A stretch of DNA of 64,000 nt from Bacteroidota bacterium (GCA_947504725.1 CANNHN010000001.1:457425-521424), one strand, 5' to 3'; positions 16,116 to 25,511 are shown, counted from the first letter of the stretch. The notes: generated by a model from the letters alone, not told the origin. A program made the numbers and translations.

Positions 16116-16520
16116 CGTCATCCCGTGCCACGACACGGGATCTCATTGTCGCTACTTCTCTGTTATTTCAAACGACCAGTCTACTGCCAAATCTAGCATT
16201 TCCAAATTCATAGTTTTCACCAGTTCAATCTTCCACTCTCTCTTCCATTCTTTCAATTGCTTTTCTCGTTGTATAGCGTCAGTGATTCTATCGAATACTT
16301 CGTAATACAAAAGTTCAGAGACATTGTACTTCTTGGTAAAGCCAGAGCTAATTCCACTTTTATGTTCGGCCACCCTTCTCTCCAAATCATTCGAGATACC
16401 TATGTACAAAACTGTTCTGTTTTTGTTCGACAGAATGTAAACATAGGCATTGTTAAGATTCATATTGTATTAAGATTGGATTCCTAATTGGCAGATCCCG
16501 TGTCGTGGCACGGGATGACG
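16116..16520. mobile_element. GIY-YIG unit: nuclease gene bounded by perfect 28-bp inverted repeats
   Basis: The left end (16116-16143) and right end (16493-16520) are exact reverse complements over 28 bp. Each end is itself a REP-like hairpin (ATCCCGTG, 6-base loop, CACGGGAT). The enclosed 349 bp hold a single GIY-YIG gene. No target-site duplication is evident. A diverged, gene-less relative lies at 1395-1481. Mobility is inferred from this structure. Confidence 0.6.
16152..16463 (-). CDS. GIY-YIG nuclease family protein (YhbQ/UvrC-like)
   Basis: A 103-residue single-domain GIY-YIG protein. The signature is YVYILS (in place of GIY) and LYIGIS (YIG), with the catalytic-region arginine in DLERRVAEHK and the C-terminal ITDAIQREKQLKEWKREWK block containing the conserved Glu. 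The length and motifs match the small stand-alone family common in Bacteroidota. The gene fills almost the whole space between perfect 28-bp inverted repeats (9 bases from its stop, 29 from its start), so it may be part of, or act on, that repeat unit. The biochemical role of this subfamily is not firmly known. Confidence 0.85.
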   Translation of the reverse strand: MNLNNAYVYILSNKNRTVLYIGISNDLERRVAEHKSGISSGFTKKYNVSELLYYEVFDRITDAIQREKQLKEWKREWKIELVKTMNLEMLDLAVDWSFEITEK

Positions 16521-16564
16521 GTTACGAAAAGGATTTTTCTCCGATAATGACAATAATTTTGATA

Positions 16565-19500
16565 TTAATTCAACTTATACTCCAACCCATTCTCCTTCAA
16601 TAAATCCAGCAAATCGTTATTCGGATTTACTTTTATTTTTTTGGAAGGCATTACCACAGAAATGTTTTCTTCAGCATCAAAAATTCTGAACTGTAAAGTA
16701 CAATTACGGTTTTCAACTACACTATTTTTTTCAATAATGTCGTTCATCTTATTCATAAACTCATCGTTCAACTCTTTCAAAGAAACATTCACCGTTAAAC
16801 TTCTTGCCATTTTATCACGCAACTCTGATAACAATTGAATGTTACTTACTTTGTATTCGAAGTTTCCTGAATTACGAAAGCGCTCCGAAATTTTCCCTTT
16901 CACAAAAAGAAACAATCCCGTTACCATGTATTGTTTGAACTTCACATAATCTTCTCCAAAAAAAGCCATTTCTGACGATTCGTTGTAATCTTCTATTGTT
17001 ATCTTCCCCCAAGGATTTCCGGTTTTTGTTACACCATTGTGAACGTTGGTAACAATACCACCTAGTGTTAAATCTTTGTTTTTATTTTCTTCTATTTTTT
17101 TAATGTCTGCTAACGAATGCGGACAGAAATTATCCATTTCCAATTTGTACGTATCCAACGGATGTCCGGAAATAAAGAATCCAACAACATCTTTTTCATT
17201 TTTCAATTGCTCTAAATTACTCCAAGCTTCACATACTGGAATTTTCGGTTCGGGCATATCAATCGCTGAATCTTCACCAAACAAAGACACTTGAGCAGAA
17301 TTTTCGCCATCCTGATGCGAACTTCCATAACGAATTACTTTCTCTAAGAAATTCCCATTGTCGTTTCCTTCCACATGAAAATAAGTTGCACGGTGAATTC
17401 CGAATGAATCTAAACCGCCTGCATTGGCTAAACTTTCAAATGTTTTTTTATTTGCAGCACGTAAATTAATTCTTCGCACAAAATCAAATACAGATTTGTA
17501 AGGACCATTTGCATTTCTTTCTTCAACGATCGAAATTACAGCTGCTTCCCCTACTCCTTTTACTGCACCCATGCCAAAACGTATTTGCCCGCTTTTATTC
17601 ACCGCAAACGCATAAGCACTTTCATTCACATCTGGTCCGAGAACAGGAACACCCATTCTGCGACACTCATCCATGAAGAAAGTAATTTTATCAATATTGC
17701 TTAAGTTGTGTGTTAAGACTGACGACATGTATTCGCCCGGATAATGTGCTTTTAAATATGCTGTTTGAAATGCAACAAGCGCGTAACATGTAGAGTGCGA
17801 TTTATTGAAGGCATATTGTGCAAACTTTTCCCAATCCACCCATATCTTTTCTAGTTTATCAGCTGGCAAACCTTTTTCGGTTGCGCCATCCATAAACTTA
17901 CTCTTCATTTTATTTAAAGTGTAAATATCTTTTTTACCCATTGCTTTACGCAAAACATCGGCATCACCTTTTGAGAAGCCCGCCAATTTTTGCGACAACA
18001 ACATTACCTGCTCTTGGTAAACAGTAATACCATACGTATCTGCAAGGTATTCTTCCATTTCTGGCAAATCGTAAGCGATGGTTTCTCTACCATGTTTACG
18101 CGCAATAAAGTTCGGGATGTATTCAATTGGACCTGGGCGATACAAAGCGTTCATCGCAATCAAATCCGCAAACTTATCAGGCTTAAGATTAATCAAATGT
18201 TTTTGCATTCCGGCACTTTCAAACTGGAATGTTCCGTTGGTATCTCCGTGTTGATAAAGCTCTAATGTTTTTAAATCATCTAATGGAATTTCATCAATGT
18301 TGATTGAAACACCATGATTTTCTTTTATTAGTTTTAATGCATCACGAATAATCGTTAATGTTTTTAAACCCAAGAAGTCCATCTTAATTACACCAGCATC
18401 TTCAATTACTCGTCCATCATATTGTGTAATCAATAAAGTAGATTCTTTAGAAGTAGAAACAGGAATCAAATCTGTTAAATCCATCGGAGCGATAATGATT
18501 CCCGCAGCGTGAATACCTGTACCACGTACAGAGCCTTCCAGAATTAAAGCTTCTTTCAAAACTTTTGCTTGCATATCATTACCAGCCAAAATCGCTCGTA
18601 ATTTTTTTACATCTTCTAAATCTTCTTTTGTAAGACCTTCCTTTTCTTCAAGACTCGCTTCACCTGTCATTGGTGCTCTTAACACACGTTTCAATTCAAT
18701 TCCTGGTTTATCAGGGACCATTTTAGCAAGCATGTTTGATTCTTGTAAAGGCAAATCCAACACACGTGCAACATCTTTGATACTCATCTTAGCAGCCATT
18801 GTACCATACGTTACAATTTGTGCTACTTGATTTTTTCCGTATTTATCTACAACATAATCAATTACTTTTTGACGACCTTCATCATCAAAATCTGTATCAA
18901 TATCGGGCATTGATTTACGATCGGGATTTAAGAAACGCTCAAATAGTAAATTGTATTTGATAGGATCGATGTTGGTAATACCAATACAAAAAGCAACAGC
19001 AGAACCAGCAGCTGAACCACGGCCAGGACCAATCAATACTCCAATATCTCTTCCTGCTTTAATGAAATCGGCTACAATTAAGAAGTAACCAGCAAATCCC
19101 ATTGTTTTAATCGTAAACAATTCGAAATTCAATCGTTCTTCTACTTCAGGAGTAATATCGATGTAACGATTTTTTGCTCCCATGTATGTGATGTGATGCA
19201 AATAATCATCTTGTGTAGCAAAACCTTCCGGTATAACATAATTCGGAAGCATGATATCTTGCTTCAACTTGAGCGGCATTATCTTATCTACAATATCGTT
19301 TGTGTTATCAATTGCTTCAGGTAAATCTGAAAACAATTGCGTCATCTCTGCAGTTGTTTTAAAATAAAACTGATCGTTATAAAATGCAAAACGTTTTCCT
19401 TTGAATGAGTTGGAATCATCATCACCAAAATCCTTCATTGTAGGAGTACTTTGCTTTTCACCCGTATTTATACACAATAAAATATCATGTGCATTTGAAT

Positions 19501-20161
19501 CCTGTTGATCTACATAATGCGAATCGTTGGATGCAATAATTTTTACATTGTATTTTTTCGACCAGCGAACAAGTACTTCGTTTACCTTGTCTTGTTCAGG
19601 AATACCGTGTCGTTGCAACTCAATGTAATAATCTTCACCAAAAATATCATACCACCATTTGAATTCTTTTTCGGCTTCGTCTTCACCTAACTTCATAATT
19701 GCTTTTGGAACAGAAGCGCCCAAGCAACAAGTAGTAGCAATTAATCCTTCGTGGTATTGTAAAATCAATTCCTTATCGATGCGCGGATATTTTCCGTACA
19801 AGCCTTCCATGTAGCCTAAAGAACAAAGCTTCACAAGATTTTTATATCCTTGGGGATTTTTCGCTAAAAACAATTGATGATAACGAATGTCTTTATCTTC
19901 TTTTGTAAATTGGCGTTTGTGACGATTCTCAACAACATAAAATTCACAACCTACAATCGGTTTTATTTTATTCGGATTTTCAGGAGTATTGTGTTTGCCA
20001 GCTTCTGCAACAAATTTAAAAACACCAAACATGTTTCCATGATCGGTGATTGCCAATGCACGCATATTGTCATTGACTGCTTTTTTATACATTGTTGAAA
20101 TGTCGGCAGCACCATCAAGCAGTGAAAATTGAGTATGTACGTGTAAGTGTGAGAAATTCAT
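16565..20161 (-). CDS. dnaE: DNA polymerase III subunit alpha
   Basis: A 1198-residue replicative polymerase, normal for Bacteroidota DnaE. The PHP domain starts at once (FSHLHVHTQFSLLDGA, residues 3-18). The palm catalytic triad is D420-I-D422-T-D424, with the Pol III motif LIGPGRGSAAGS at ~377-388. A helix-hairpin-helix region (~850-930) and an OB-fold (~1000-1080, LGGIVTNVHNGVTKTGNPW) follow. It synthesises the chromosome with the beta clamp and tau complex in the cytoplasm. It is monocistronic here, flanked by the GIY-YIG unit downstream and a T9SS cargo gene upstream. Confidence 0.97.
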   Translation of the reverse strand: MNFSHLHVHTQFSLLDGAADISTMYKKAVNDNMRALAITDHGNMFGVFKFVAEAGKHNTPENPNKIKPIVGCEFYVVENRHKRQFTKEDKDIRYHQLFLAKNPQGYKNLVKLCSLGYMEGLYGKYPRIDKELILQYHEGLIATTCCLGASVPKAIMKLGEDEAEKEFKWWYDIFGEDYYIELQRHGIPEQDKVNEVLVRWSKKYNVKIIASNDSHYVDQQDSNAHDILLCINTGEKQSTPTMKDFGDDDSNSFKGKRFAFYNDQFYFKTTAEMTQLFSDLPEAIDNTNDIVDKIMPLKLKQDIMLPNYVIPEGFATQDDYLHHITYMGAKNRYIDITPEVEERLNFELFTIKTMGFAGYFLIVADFIKAGRDIGVLIGPGRGSAAGSAVAFCIGITNIDPIKYNLLFERFLNPDRKSMPDIDTDFDDEGRQKVIDYVVDKYGKNQVAQIVTYGTMAAKMSIKDVARVLDLPLQESNMLAKMVPDKPGIELKRVLRAPMTGEASLEEKEGLTKEDLEDVKKLRAILAGNDMQAKVLKEALILEGSVRGTGIHAAGIIIAPMDLTDLIPVSTSKESTLLITQYDGRVIEDAGVIKMDFLGLKTLTIIRDALKLIKENHGVSINIDEIPLDDLKTLELYQHGDTNGTFQFESAGMQKHLINLKPDKFADLIAMNALYRPGPIEYIPNFIARKHGRETIAYDLPEMEEYLADTYGITVYQEQVMLLSQKLAGFSKGDADVLRKAMGKKDIYTLNKMKSKFMDGATEKGLPADKLEKIWVDWEKFAQYAFNKSHSTCYALVAFQTAYLKAHYPGEYMSSVLTHNLSNIDKITFFMDECRRMGVPVLGPDVNESAYAFAVNKSGQIRFGMGAVKGVGEAAVISIVEERNANGPYKSVFDFVRRINLRAANKKTFESLANAGGLDSFGIHRATYFHVEGNDNGNFLEKVIRYGSSHQDGENSAQVSLFGEDSAIDMPEPKIPVCEAWSNLEQLKNEKDVVGFFISGHPLDTYKLEMDNFCPHSLADIKKIEENKNKDLTLGGIVTNVHNGVTKTGNPWGKITIEDYNESSEMAFFGEDYVKFKQYMVTGLFLFVKGKISERFRNSGNFEYKVSNIQLLSELRDKMARSLTVNVSLKELNDEFMNKMNDIIEKNSVVENRNCTLQFRIFDAEENISVVMPSKKIKVNPNNDLLDLLKENGLEYKLN

Positions 20162-20264
20162 TGCAATCCAGTTCGTTAAATCGGATTGTAAATTTACTCA
20201 ATTAAAGAGTAATTTTTGAGTGGTGTTGATAAGATTGGAAAAGATGTGAAAACTAAAATTTTAC

Positions 20265-20327
20265 ACGAAACGTTAGTTCAATTCGTTCTTATTTTGTCCT
20301 CCGTTGAAAGAACTCCTAACGTTTCAA
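20265..20327. terminator. Inverted repeat upstream of dnaE, possible terminator of the T9SS gene
   Basis: GAAACGTTAG (20267-20276) and CTAACGTTTC (20316-20325) form a perfect 10-bp inverted repeat around a 39-base loop that contains further partial pairing (GTTC/GAAC). It lies just after the minus-strand T9SS gene. There is no strong U tract, so it may be a repeat rather than a terminator. Confidence 0.35.
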
Positions 20328-20335
20328 GAAGTCTA

Positions 20336-22045
20336 TTAATTTTCCTTAATCACTTTCAAAACAACTGACTCGCCATCTTTAGAAATCAAATGAACAAAAT
20401 AAATTCCGTTCGCTTGTTCGATAGCAATATCAGCTCTATCCGTTGATTGATATCTTTTTGTTTGAATTGTTTGTCCTACAACATTGTGAATCTGTATCGT
20501 TAAATCTTCATACACTTTTCCAAATTCTATGGTAACATTTCCGTTGGATGGATTCGGATAAAATCGAACATTTTCAAAATCATCACTTTCTGAAATACCT
20601 ACAGTATTATAGATACATGCACTTGGAATTTTTGCTACGTAAATTTCTTTTTTTCCGGTAGATGTAATATTTGTAGTTCCAAAAGAAGCGGTCAATTCAT
20701 AATAACCAGTAGTAAAAATATTACAATTGTCATCCACAGCAATTCCATTACCTCTATCTTCAATTGAACCACCAGCTTGAATTGCCCATTGCCATTTACC
20801 AGCAGTATCAATTGCTGCAACATAAATTTGAACACTATCCGCAGAATTCCACAATGTATCTGCCGCTCCAAAACTAGCATCACCTCTAAATTGTCCAGTT
20901 ACAAAAAGTAAATCTTGTTTGTTAGCTGCTATCCTATTTCCTCTGTCAGAACCAGCATTAGAACCCGCCTTTTTAGCCCATACCCATGATCCTTCTTTGG
21001 TAATTTTGGCAACAAAAATATCTCTACCACTTGGGCCACCATTGTTGTTAACAGTATCTGGACCAAACACAACTTTATCTCTAAACTCACCAGTTACATA
21101 AACATCTTGTTCAATATCAATCGCAAGGGAATTTCCTCTATCATCAAGTAATCCACCAACAGTTTTTAGCCACAATTGATTCCCGCTACTATCGAATTTC
21201 AAAACAAAAATATCTCTACCGCCAAAACTAGTTGCTGAAATTGGTCCGAAAGGTTTAGTTCCCTTGAATCCACCTGTAAGATATACATTTCCCGTAGTGT
21301 CAATCGCAATTCTATTATCTCTTTCACCATCAGTAGCTCCAAATGTTTTCACCCATTGAAATACTCCAGCAGGAGAAAGTTTAGCAACAAAACCCAAAGA
21401 ATCCAAAGTAGGATTTGGAACAGTGATAGTTCCAAACATTGCAGGATTTGAATATTTTCCTATTAATCCTGTCAAGTAAATATTTCCAAGTTTATCTGTT
21501 ACTAAATCATAACCATGGTCGTCATAAGTTCCACCGGCACCAATTAGCCACTGACATGTTCCATTCAAATCAAATTTTCCTATAAAAATATTATCTCCAC
21601 CACTAGGAAAACTTGCTCCTACACAAGACCCAAAATCTGTATAACCCCAACAAGTTCCAGTAACATATACAAAATCATTTACTTTATCTACACAAAGTCC
21701 AAGAGCTCGTTCGTCCCATCCTCCCATTGCAGCTCTCACCCATTGCCAGTTTCCAAGACTATCAATTTTTGCAACGTAGCCTTCTTTACCAAAATCTTGT
21801 GGAGGATTAATTATACCAAAACTAGGATCCGAAGAAGAAGTTCCACTATTATAATAACCGCATATATATGAATTACCATATTTATCAATATCTATATCCA
21901 AAGCTTTATCAGAACCATCGCCACCAGCAGTTGCAATCCAGTCCCATGCTTGCGAGTGTGATTGTAAAGAAATAAGAACAAACAAACATAGAAATACTGT
22001 TCGTGAAATAGCTTGTATAGAAGAGGAGAAGTAATTTTTAATCAT
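20336..22045 (-). CDS. Secreted SBBP-repeat protein with type IX sorting domain
   Basis: A 569-residue exported protein. The N-terminus has a signal peptide (hydrophobic TVFLCLFVLISL, ending HSQA at ~33). Residues ~35-470 contain about seven to eight SBBP-type repeats, each with a YVTGxF/GNxYLTG strand and a W-x-W element (WQWVRAAGG-like), suggesting a beta-propeller. The last ~80 residues (FYPNPSNGNVTIEFG...GIYFVHLISKDG...VLKVIKEN) form a type A type IX secretion C-terminal domain. It is therefore predicted to be secreted across the outer membrane, possibly cell-surface attached. The ligand is unknown. Confidence 0.85.
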   Translation of the reverse strand: MIKNYFSSSIQAISRTVFLCLFVLISLQSHSQAWDWIATAGGDGSDKALDIDIDKYGNSYICGYYNSGTSSSDPSFGIINPPQDFGKEGYVAKIDSLGNWQWVRAAMGGWDERALGLCVDKVNDFVYVTGTCWGYTDFGSCVGASFPSGGDNIFIGKFDLNGTCQWLIGAGGTYDDHGYDLVTDKLGNIYLTGLIGKYSNPAMFGTITVPNPTLDSLGFVAKLSPAGVFQWVKTFGATDGERDNRIAIDTTGNVYLTGGFKGTKPFGPISATSFGGRDIFVLKFDSSGNQLWLKTVGGLLDDRGNSLAIDIEQDVYVTGEFRDKVVFGPDTVNNNGGPSGRDIFVAKITKEGSWVWAKKAGSNAGSDRGNRIAANKQDLLFVTGQFRGDASFGAADTLWNSADSVQIYVAAIDTAGKWQWAIQAGGSIEDRGNGIAVDDNCNIFTTGYYELTASFGTTNITSTGKKEIYVAKIPSACIYNTVGISESDDFENVRFYPNPSNGNVTIEFGKVYEDLTIQIHNVVGQTIQTKRYQSTDRADIAIEQANGIYFVHLISKDGESVVLKVIKEN

Positions 22046-22104
22046 AGCGCAAAATTTATTGAGTTTAGTATCCTATCAAATTTAACAATTAAATAACATA
22101 TAAA

Positions 22105-22140
22105 CAAAAAACCTCTTTGATTTCTCAAAGAGGTTTTTTG
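22105..22140 (-). terminator. Rho-independent terminator of the universal stress protein gene
   Basis: AAAAAACCTCTTTG and CAAAGAGGTTTTTT pair perfectly over 14 bp around a 6-base loop and give a U tract in both directions. On the minus strand it lies ~30 bases after the USP stop codon. Confidence 0.85.
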
Positions 22141-22171
22141 TTTAGCCTTAATTCCTGATCCTTTATAATTC

Positions 22172-22993
22172 TTAATAAGGATTAAACACTGTCGTATCTT
22201 TTCTTTCCATTGGTCGGAAACTTAAAACTGGAATATCACTTTCATTAATGATACGCTGAGCTACAGTTCCGATAAAAAATTCTTTCATACTTAACTCCGC
22301 TTTTGTCATAATCAAGATCAAATCTGCTTCTACTTCATGACCATAATCCATAACCATTTGAGGAATATCTGAACCACGTAACGTTTTAATAGTACAACGC
22401 ACTTCTTGATCTTTAATATATTTCCAAACTTGATTTGAGTAAGAGATTAATTTATTTTCTGCTTCTTCATCCTTTTGAGTAAGAATTGATATCACTCTGA
22501 TATCAGCATTAAATATTTTTGCTAATTCAATAGCTTTATTTACTTTTTCGCGGGTTTCTTTCGTTAAATCTAATGGCAATAAGATTGTTTTACAACCATC
22601 ACGGTGAACTTTTCCACGAATTGTAATAACAGGGTGTTTCGACTCACGAACCATTTTAAACGCATTCTTTCCGATAATTTTCCCTAAAGTTATTTTAGAC
22701 GACAATCCAATCATTACAAATAAAGGGTTGATCACGTCAGCAACTTTATTGATTTCTTCATACACATTGCCTTTACGAACCATTGCTTCCACTGGTTGAC
22801 CAGATTTAGTAGATGCTTCTTTCGCTAATGCATCTAATTGTTTTTGAACTAAAGGAGGATTTCCTTCATCAACGCTCAATAAAACGATTTTAGAGTTGGT
22901 TAATCTAGCAAGATTGTAAGTTTGACCAAGGGCAATAATTGTTTGTTCAGTAGAATCAATAGGTACTAAAATGGAATTTCCGGGTGCAGACAT
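22172..22993 (-). CDS. Universal stress protein, tandem UspA domains
   Basis: A 273-residue protein starting at the ATG at 22993 (MSAPGNSILVPIDS). A longer frame begins at a TTG that overlaps the -7 promoter box, so it is rejected. Domain 1 (~8-140) has a partly preserved nucleotide motif (GLSSKITLGKIIGKN); domain 2 (~145-265) starts CKTILLPLDLTKE. It is a monocistronic gene with its own promoter and terminator, separate from the 10-12 kb stress island. Its role is presumably stress survival; no specific signal is evident. Confidence 0.85.
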   Translation of the reverse strand: MSAPGNSILVPIDSTEQTIIALGQTYNLARLTNSKIVLLSVDEGNPPLVQKQLDALAKEASTKSGQPVEAMVRKGNVYEEINKVADVINPLFVMIGLSSKITLGKIIGKNAFKMVRESKHPVITIRGKVHRDGCKTILLPLDLTKETREKVNKAIELAKIFNADIRVISILTQKDEEAENKLISYSNQVWKYIKDQEVRCTIKTLRGSDIPQMVMDYGHEVEADLILIMTKAELSMKEFFIGTVAQRIINESDIPVLSFRPMERKDTTVFNPY

Positions 22994-23016
22994 GGTATGA
23001 TTTATTATTAATTTAG

Positions 23017-23024
23017 TTTGCAAA
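23017..23024 (-). promoter_or_regulatory. -7 box TACTTTTG of the universal stress protein gene
   Basis: Minus-strand TACTTTTG followed by C is an exact TAnnTTTG(C) match ~25 bases before the chosen ATG. It sets the correct translation start because the alternative TTG start lies within the box. Confidence 0.55.
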
Positions 23025-23140
23025 AGTACACAATTTCTCGTCAGAATGAAATTTTAACCCTAAAATTATGGTTTTCATCAGCGTTTTTTGATAATCAATA
23101 GAATGGAAACGAGCATATTGCACACAAATCAAAAAAAAAT

Positions 23141-23277
23141 TAAACACATAGACACATAGAAAAATAAGGAGCTAAAGCTCTACATAGAGACACATATACT
23201 CTATGTCCGAAGCTTGCTTCGGCTATCCAAATAAGCAGACTCTAACCCTATAAAAACTATGTGTCTATGTGTTAAAA
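23141..23277. repeat. MITE-like element A, copy 1 (~136 bp)
   Basis: Terminal inverted repeats: AACACATAGACACATAG-type on the left and CTATGTGTCTATGTGTT on the right. The inner parts have small palindromes (GAGCTAAAGCTC; CCGAAGCTTGCTTCGG). It is non-coding and lies in the divergent region between the USP gene and rpsP. Copies 2 and 3 are at 24061 and 33893. Confidence 0.75.
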
Positions 23278-23331
23278 CCTTTTGAGAGTGTTATATTTGA
23301 AGCCGAAAAGCCAAAAAAGTGTGTTATTTGT

Positions 23332-23362
23332 TTGCCAATTGAAAGAAAAGTATGTACTTTCG
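23332..23362 (+). promoter_or_regulatory. rpsP promoter (TTG-N20-TACTTTCG)
   Basis: TTG at 23332-23334, a 20-base spacer, then TACTTTCGC at 23355-23363, close to the Bacteroidota consensus. It lies ~50 bases before the rpsP start codon. Confidence 0.55.
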
Positions 23363-23411
23363 CCTTCCCAAAAATAGGTTTGGGAATTATTCATTAAAAA
23401 AAACTTAAACA

Positions 23412-23969
23412 ATGCCAGCAAAAATTAGATTACAAAGACATGGTAAAAAGGCTGCGGCTTATTTCCATATTGTAATTGCGGATGGTCGTGCACCTCGAGA
23501 CGGAAAGTTTATTGAGAAAATTGGTACGTACAACCCAACTACAAATCCAGCAACTATTAACCTTGATAATGCAAAAGCATTAGAGTGGTTAAACAAAGGT
23601 GCTCAACCAACAGATACATGTCGCGCTATCCTTTCATACAAAGGTGTAATGTACATGAACCACCTAATGGGTGGAATTGCAAAAGGTGCATTAACGCAAG
23701 AACAAGCGGATGCAAAATATGCAAAATGGATTGCAGAAAAAGATTCGAAGGTTACAGGTAAAGTTGACAAATTAGCTAACGCTAAAAAAGATGCTTACAA
23801 AAACCGTATGGCTGCTGAATCAACTGCTAAAGATTCAAAAGCTGCAAAAATTGTAGCAAAAAACACACCTCCTGTTGTTGAAGAAGCAGCTCCAGTTGTT
23901 GAAGAAGCAACACCAGTTGCTGAAGTGACTTCAACTCCAGAAGCAGAAACACCTCAAGCAGAAGCATAA
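23412..23969 (+). CDS. rpsP: 30S ribosomal protein S16 with long acidic tail
   Basis: A 185-residue protein. Residues 1-80 are the S16 core (MPAKIRLQRHGKKAAAYFHI, VADGRAPRDGKFIE, IGTYNPTT). A Lys/Ala-rich segment and a Val/Glu/Pro-rich tail (~150-185, repeats of PVVEEA) extend beyond the ~80-90 residues of E. coli S16; such extensions are usual in Bacteroidota. S16 is needed for 30S body assembly. rimM, often in the same operon, follows after an intervening DinB-like gene, a terminator and a repeat, so the classical rpsP-rimM unit is split here. Confidence 0.97.
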   Translation: MPAKIRLQRHGKKAAAYFHIVIADGRAPRDGKFIEKIGTYNPTTNPATINLDNAKALEWLNKGAQPTDTCRAILSYKGVMYMNHLMGGIAKGALTQEQADAKYAKWIAEKDSKVTGKVDKLANAKKDAYKNRMAAESTAKDSKAAKIVAKNTPPVVEEAAPVVEEATPVAEVTSTPEAETPQAEA

Positions 23970-23990
23970 TTTTGAACTATTAAATTATTT

Positions 23991-24040
23991 AAAAGTCCCT
24001 TGTTTCTCGACTCCGCTCGAAATGACAAGGGGCTTTTTTG
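23991..24040 (+). terminator. rpsP terminator containing a REP-like palindrome
   Basis: The stem CCCTTGT/ACAAGGGG encloses CTCGACTCCGCTCGAAATG and is followed by TTTTTT. The enclosed segment is the common REP-like motif CTCGACTCCGCTCGA; a related motif occurs within the TrmH-type gene at 33319. The terminator seems to have been built from, or invaded by, this repeat. Confidence 0.75.
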
Positions 24041-24060
24041 TTCCTTTTAGTTAAGAAAAT

Positions 24061-24194
24061 TTAAACACATAGAAACATAGAAAAAAGAGAAGCTAAAGCT
24101 TTATATAGTATCTCATAGCTCTATGTGCGAAACTTGTTTCGCCTATCAACACACAAAGAAATACACAAAAAATCTATGTGTCTATGTGTTAAAA
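24061..24194. repeat. MITE-like element A, copy 2 (~133 bp)
   Basis: Ends AAACACATAGAAACATAG and CTATGTGTCTATGTGTT; same orientation and internal layout as copy 1 (GAAGCTAAAGCTT; GCGAAACTTGTTTCGC). It is non-coding and lies between rpsP and the DinB-like gene. Confidence 0.75.
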
Positions 24195-24234
24195 ATATAC
24201 ACAGCATAAGTATCATTAGAATCTGATTCACCAA

Positions 24235-24759
24235 ATGAGCGACAAAAACACTTATCCAATCGGAAAATTTGAATACGGTAAAACCTATTCTGCTAATGAA
24301 ACACAAGCGCATATCAAAATCATTGAAGCGCTGCCTGCTTTGTTAAACTCAGTTGCAAAACAACTCACTCCTACTCTTTTGAAAAAAAGTTACCGTGAAG
24401 GCGGCTGGAATGCGCAACAAATTATTCATCACATAGCTGATAGCCATTCCAACGGATTGATTCGAGTTAAATTAGCCTTAACAGAGAACAATCCAGTTAT
24501 TAAACCATACAATCAAGATGCTTGGGCGATGTTGGCTGATGTTGAAAACACTCCTATTGAAGTTTCATTAAAAATGACAGAAGCCATACATACAAAATGG
24601 ACTGCTATCTTAAAATCGATGAACGAAATAGATTTTTCAAAAACATATACACACCCCGAATACAACAAAGAATTCCAATTGGATGAATTTATTGCATTAT
24701 ATGCCTGGCATGGTGATCATCATTGCGGACAATTAAAAGTGATATTGAATAATGGATAA
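24235..24759 (+). CDS. DinB/YfiT-like metal-dependent transferase
   Basis: A 174-residue four-helix-bundle protein of the YfiT branch of the DinB superfamily. The metal-binding histidines are visible in QQIIHHIADSH (residues ~62-72) and WHGDHHCGQL near the C-terminus. In Firmicutes, relatives transfer bacillithiol to electrophiles; whether this organism makes bacillithiol or uses another thiol is unknown. The start ATG lies just after MITE-like element A copy 2. Its stop overlaps the rimM start by 8 bases, indicating coupling. Confidence 0.8.
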   Translation: MSDKNTYPIGKFEYGKTYSANETQAHIKIIEALPALLNSVAKQLTPTLLKKSYREGGWNAQQIIHHIADSHSNGLIRVKLALTENNPVIKPYNQDAWAMLADVENTPIEVSLKMTEAIHTKWTAILKSMNEIDFSKTYTHPEYNKEFQLDEFIALYAWHGDHHCGQLKVILNNG

Positions 24760-25321
24760 AAAAGATTGTTTTAATTTAGGATACATTGCCAAAAGAGTTG
24801 GTAACCATGGGGAATTAGGTTTCGTGCTAGATGTGGATGATGGAAACCGATATAAAAAGCTAGAATCTGTTTTTATTGAACTCAACAATTCACTTGTTCC
24901 CTTTTTTATAAAAAAAATTCAAATAAAAGGAGCTAATGCAACAGTATCTTTGGAAGGCATTGACTCAATTTCGCGAGCAGAAGATTTATTAAAAAAATCA
25001 TTGTACTTACCATTAACTGCTTTACCACCACTTAAAGGGAAAAAATTTTATTTACACGAACTAGCTGGGTTTATGGCAACTGATAAAAGTTTTGGAGAAA
25101 TTGGTCTTATTACAGAAGTTTTAGACTTTCCTCATCAAACCATTTTACAAATCCGTCATGGCGAAAACGATATTTTAATTCCTGCAAAAGAAGAATTCAT
25201 TATTTCTATCAATCGAGATGGTAAAATCATTGAGCTTAATGCTCCTGAAGGATTAATTGATATTTACATTACTAAAAAAGAAACGGACGAGTCGGAAAAA
25301 GAGACAGACGACAGCGAGTAA
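24752..25321 (+). CDS. rimM: Ribosome maturation factor RimM
   Basis: A 189-residue protein with a RimM N-terminal beta-barrel (~8-90, LGYIAKRVGNHGELGF, the family's G-x-I-x-K-x-HG-x-x-G pattern) and a PRC-barrel C-terminal half (~100-175, YLHELAGFMA, IPAKEEFI). It binds S19 and assists maturation of the 30S head. The tail is acidic (KETDESEKETDD). Translation is probably coupled to the DinB-like gene by an 8-base overlap. A GGAAGATGG-type repeat follows the stop codon. Confidence 0.93.
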   Translation: MDKKDCFNLGYIAKRVGNHGELGFVLDVDDGNRYKKLESVFIELNNSLVPFFIKKIQIKGANATVSLEGIDSISRAEDLLKKSLYLPLTALPPLKGKKFYLHELAGFMATDKSFGEIGLITEVLDFPHQTILQIRHGENDILIPAKEEFIISINRDGKIIELNAPEGLIDIYITKKETDESEKETDDSE

Positions 25322-25432
25322 GGGATGATGGAAGATGGAAGAGGAAAGAGGAAAGAGGGATGAGGGCAGATGTAAAGTGTCGAAGATATAACATCTACCA
25401 TTTAACATCATACATTTTCCATCTCCAACCTA
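25321..25432. repeat. GATGGAAGATGGAA-type inverted repeat
   Basis: The left arm (25323-25365) has GATGATGGAAGATGGAAGAGG units; the right arm (25400-25432) has CATCATACATTTTCCATCTCC. The arms are partly complementary. The element lies directly after the rimM stop and is non-coding. Confidence 0.45.
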
Positions 25433-25511
25433 TTGTTTTTCCAAAAAATAGTTTAATTTTATATATAGTAAAAGTAAACGTTGAGTTAATCAAAATGTTT
25501 TCTACTCTTTT

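Noticed and set aside
23141..24194. CRISPR array or composite transposon around rpsP
   Set aside because: The two repeated blocks are ~135-bp MITE-like elements without regular short repeats and spacers and without a transposase; rpsP is a normal core gene.
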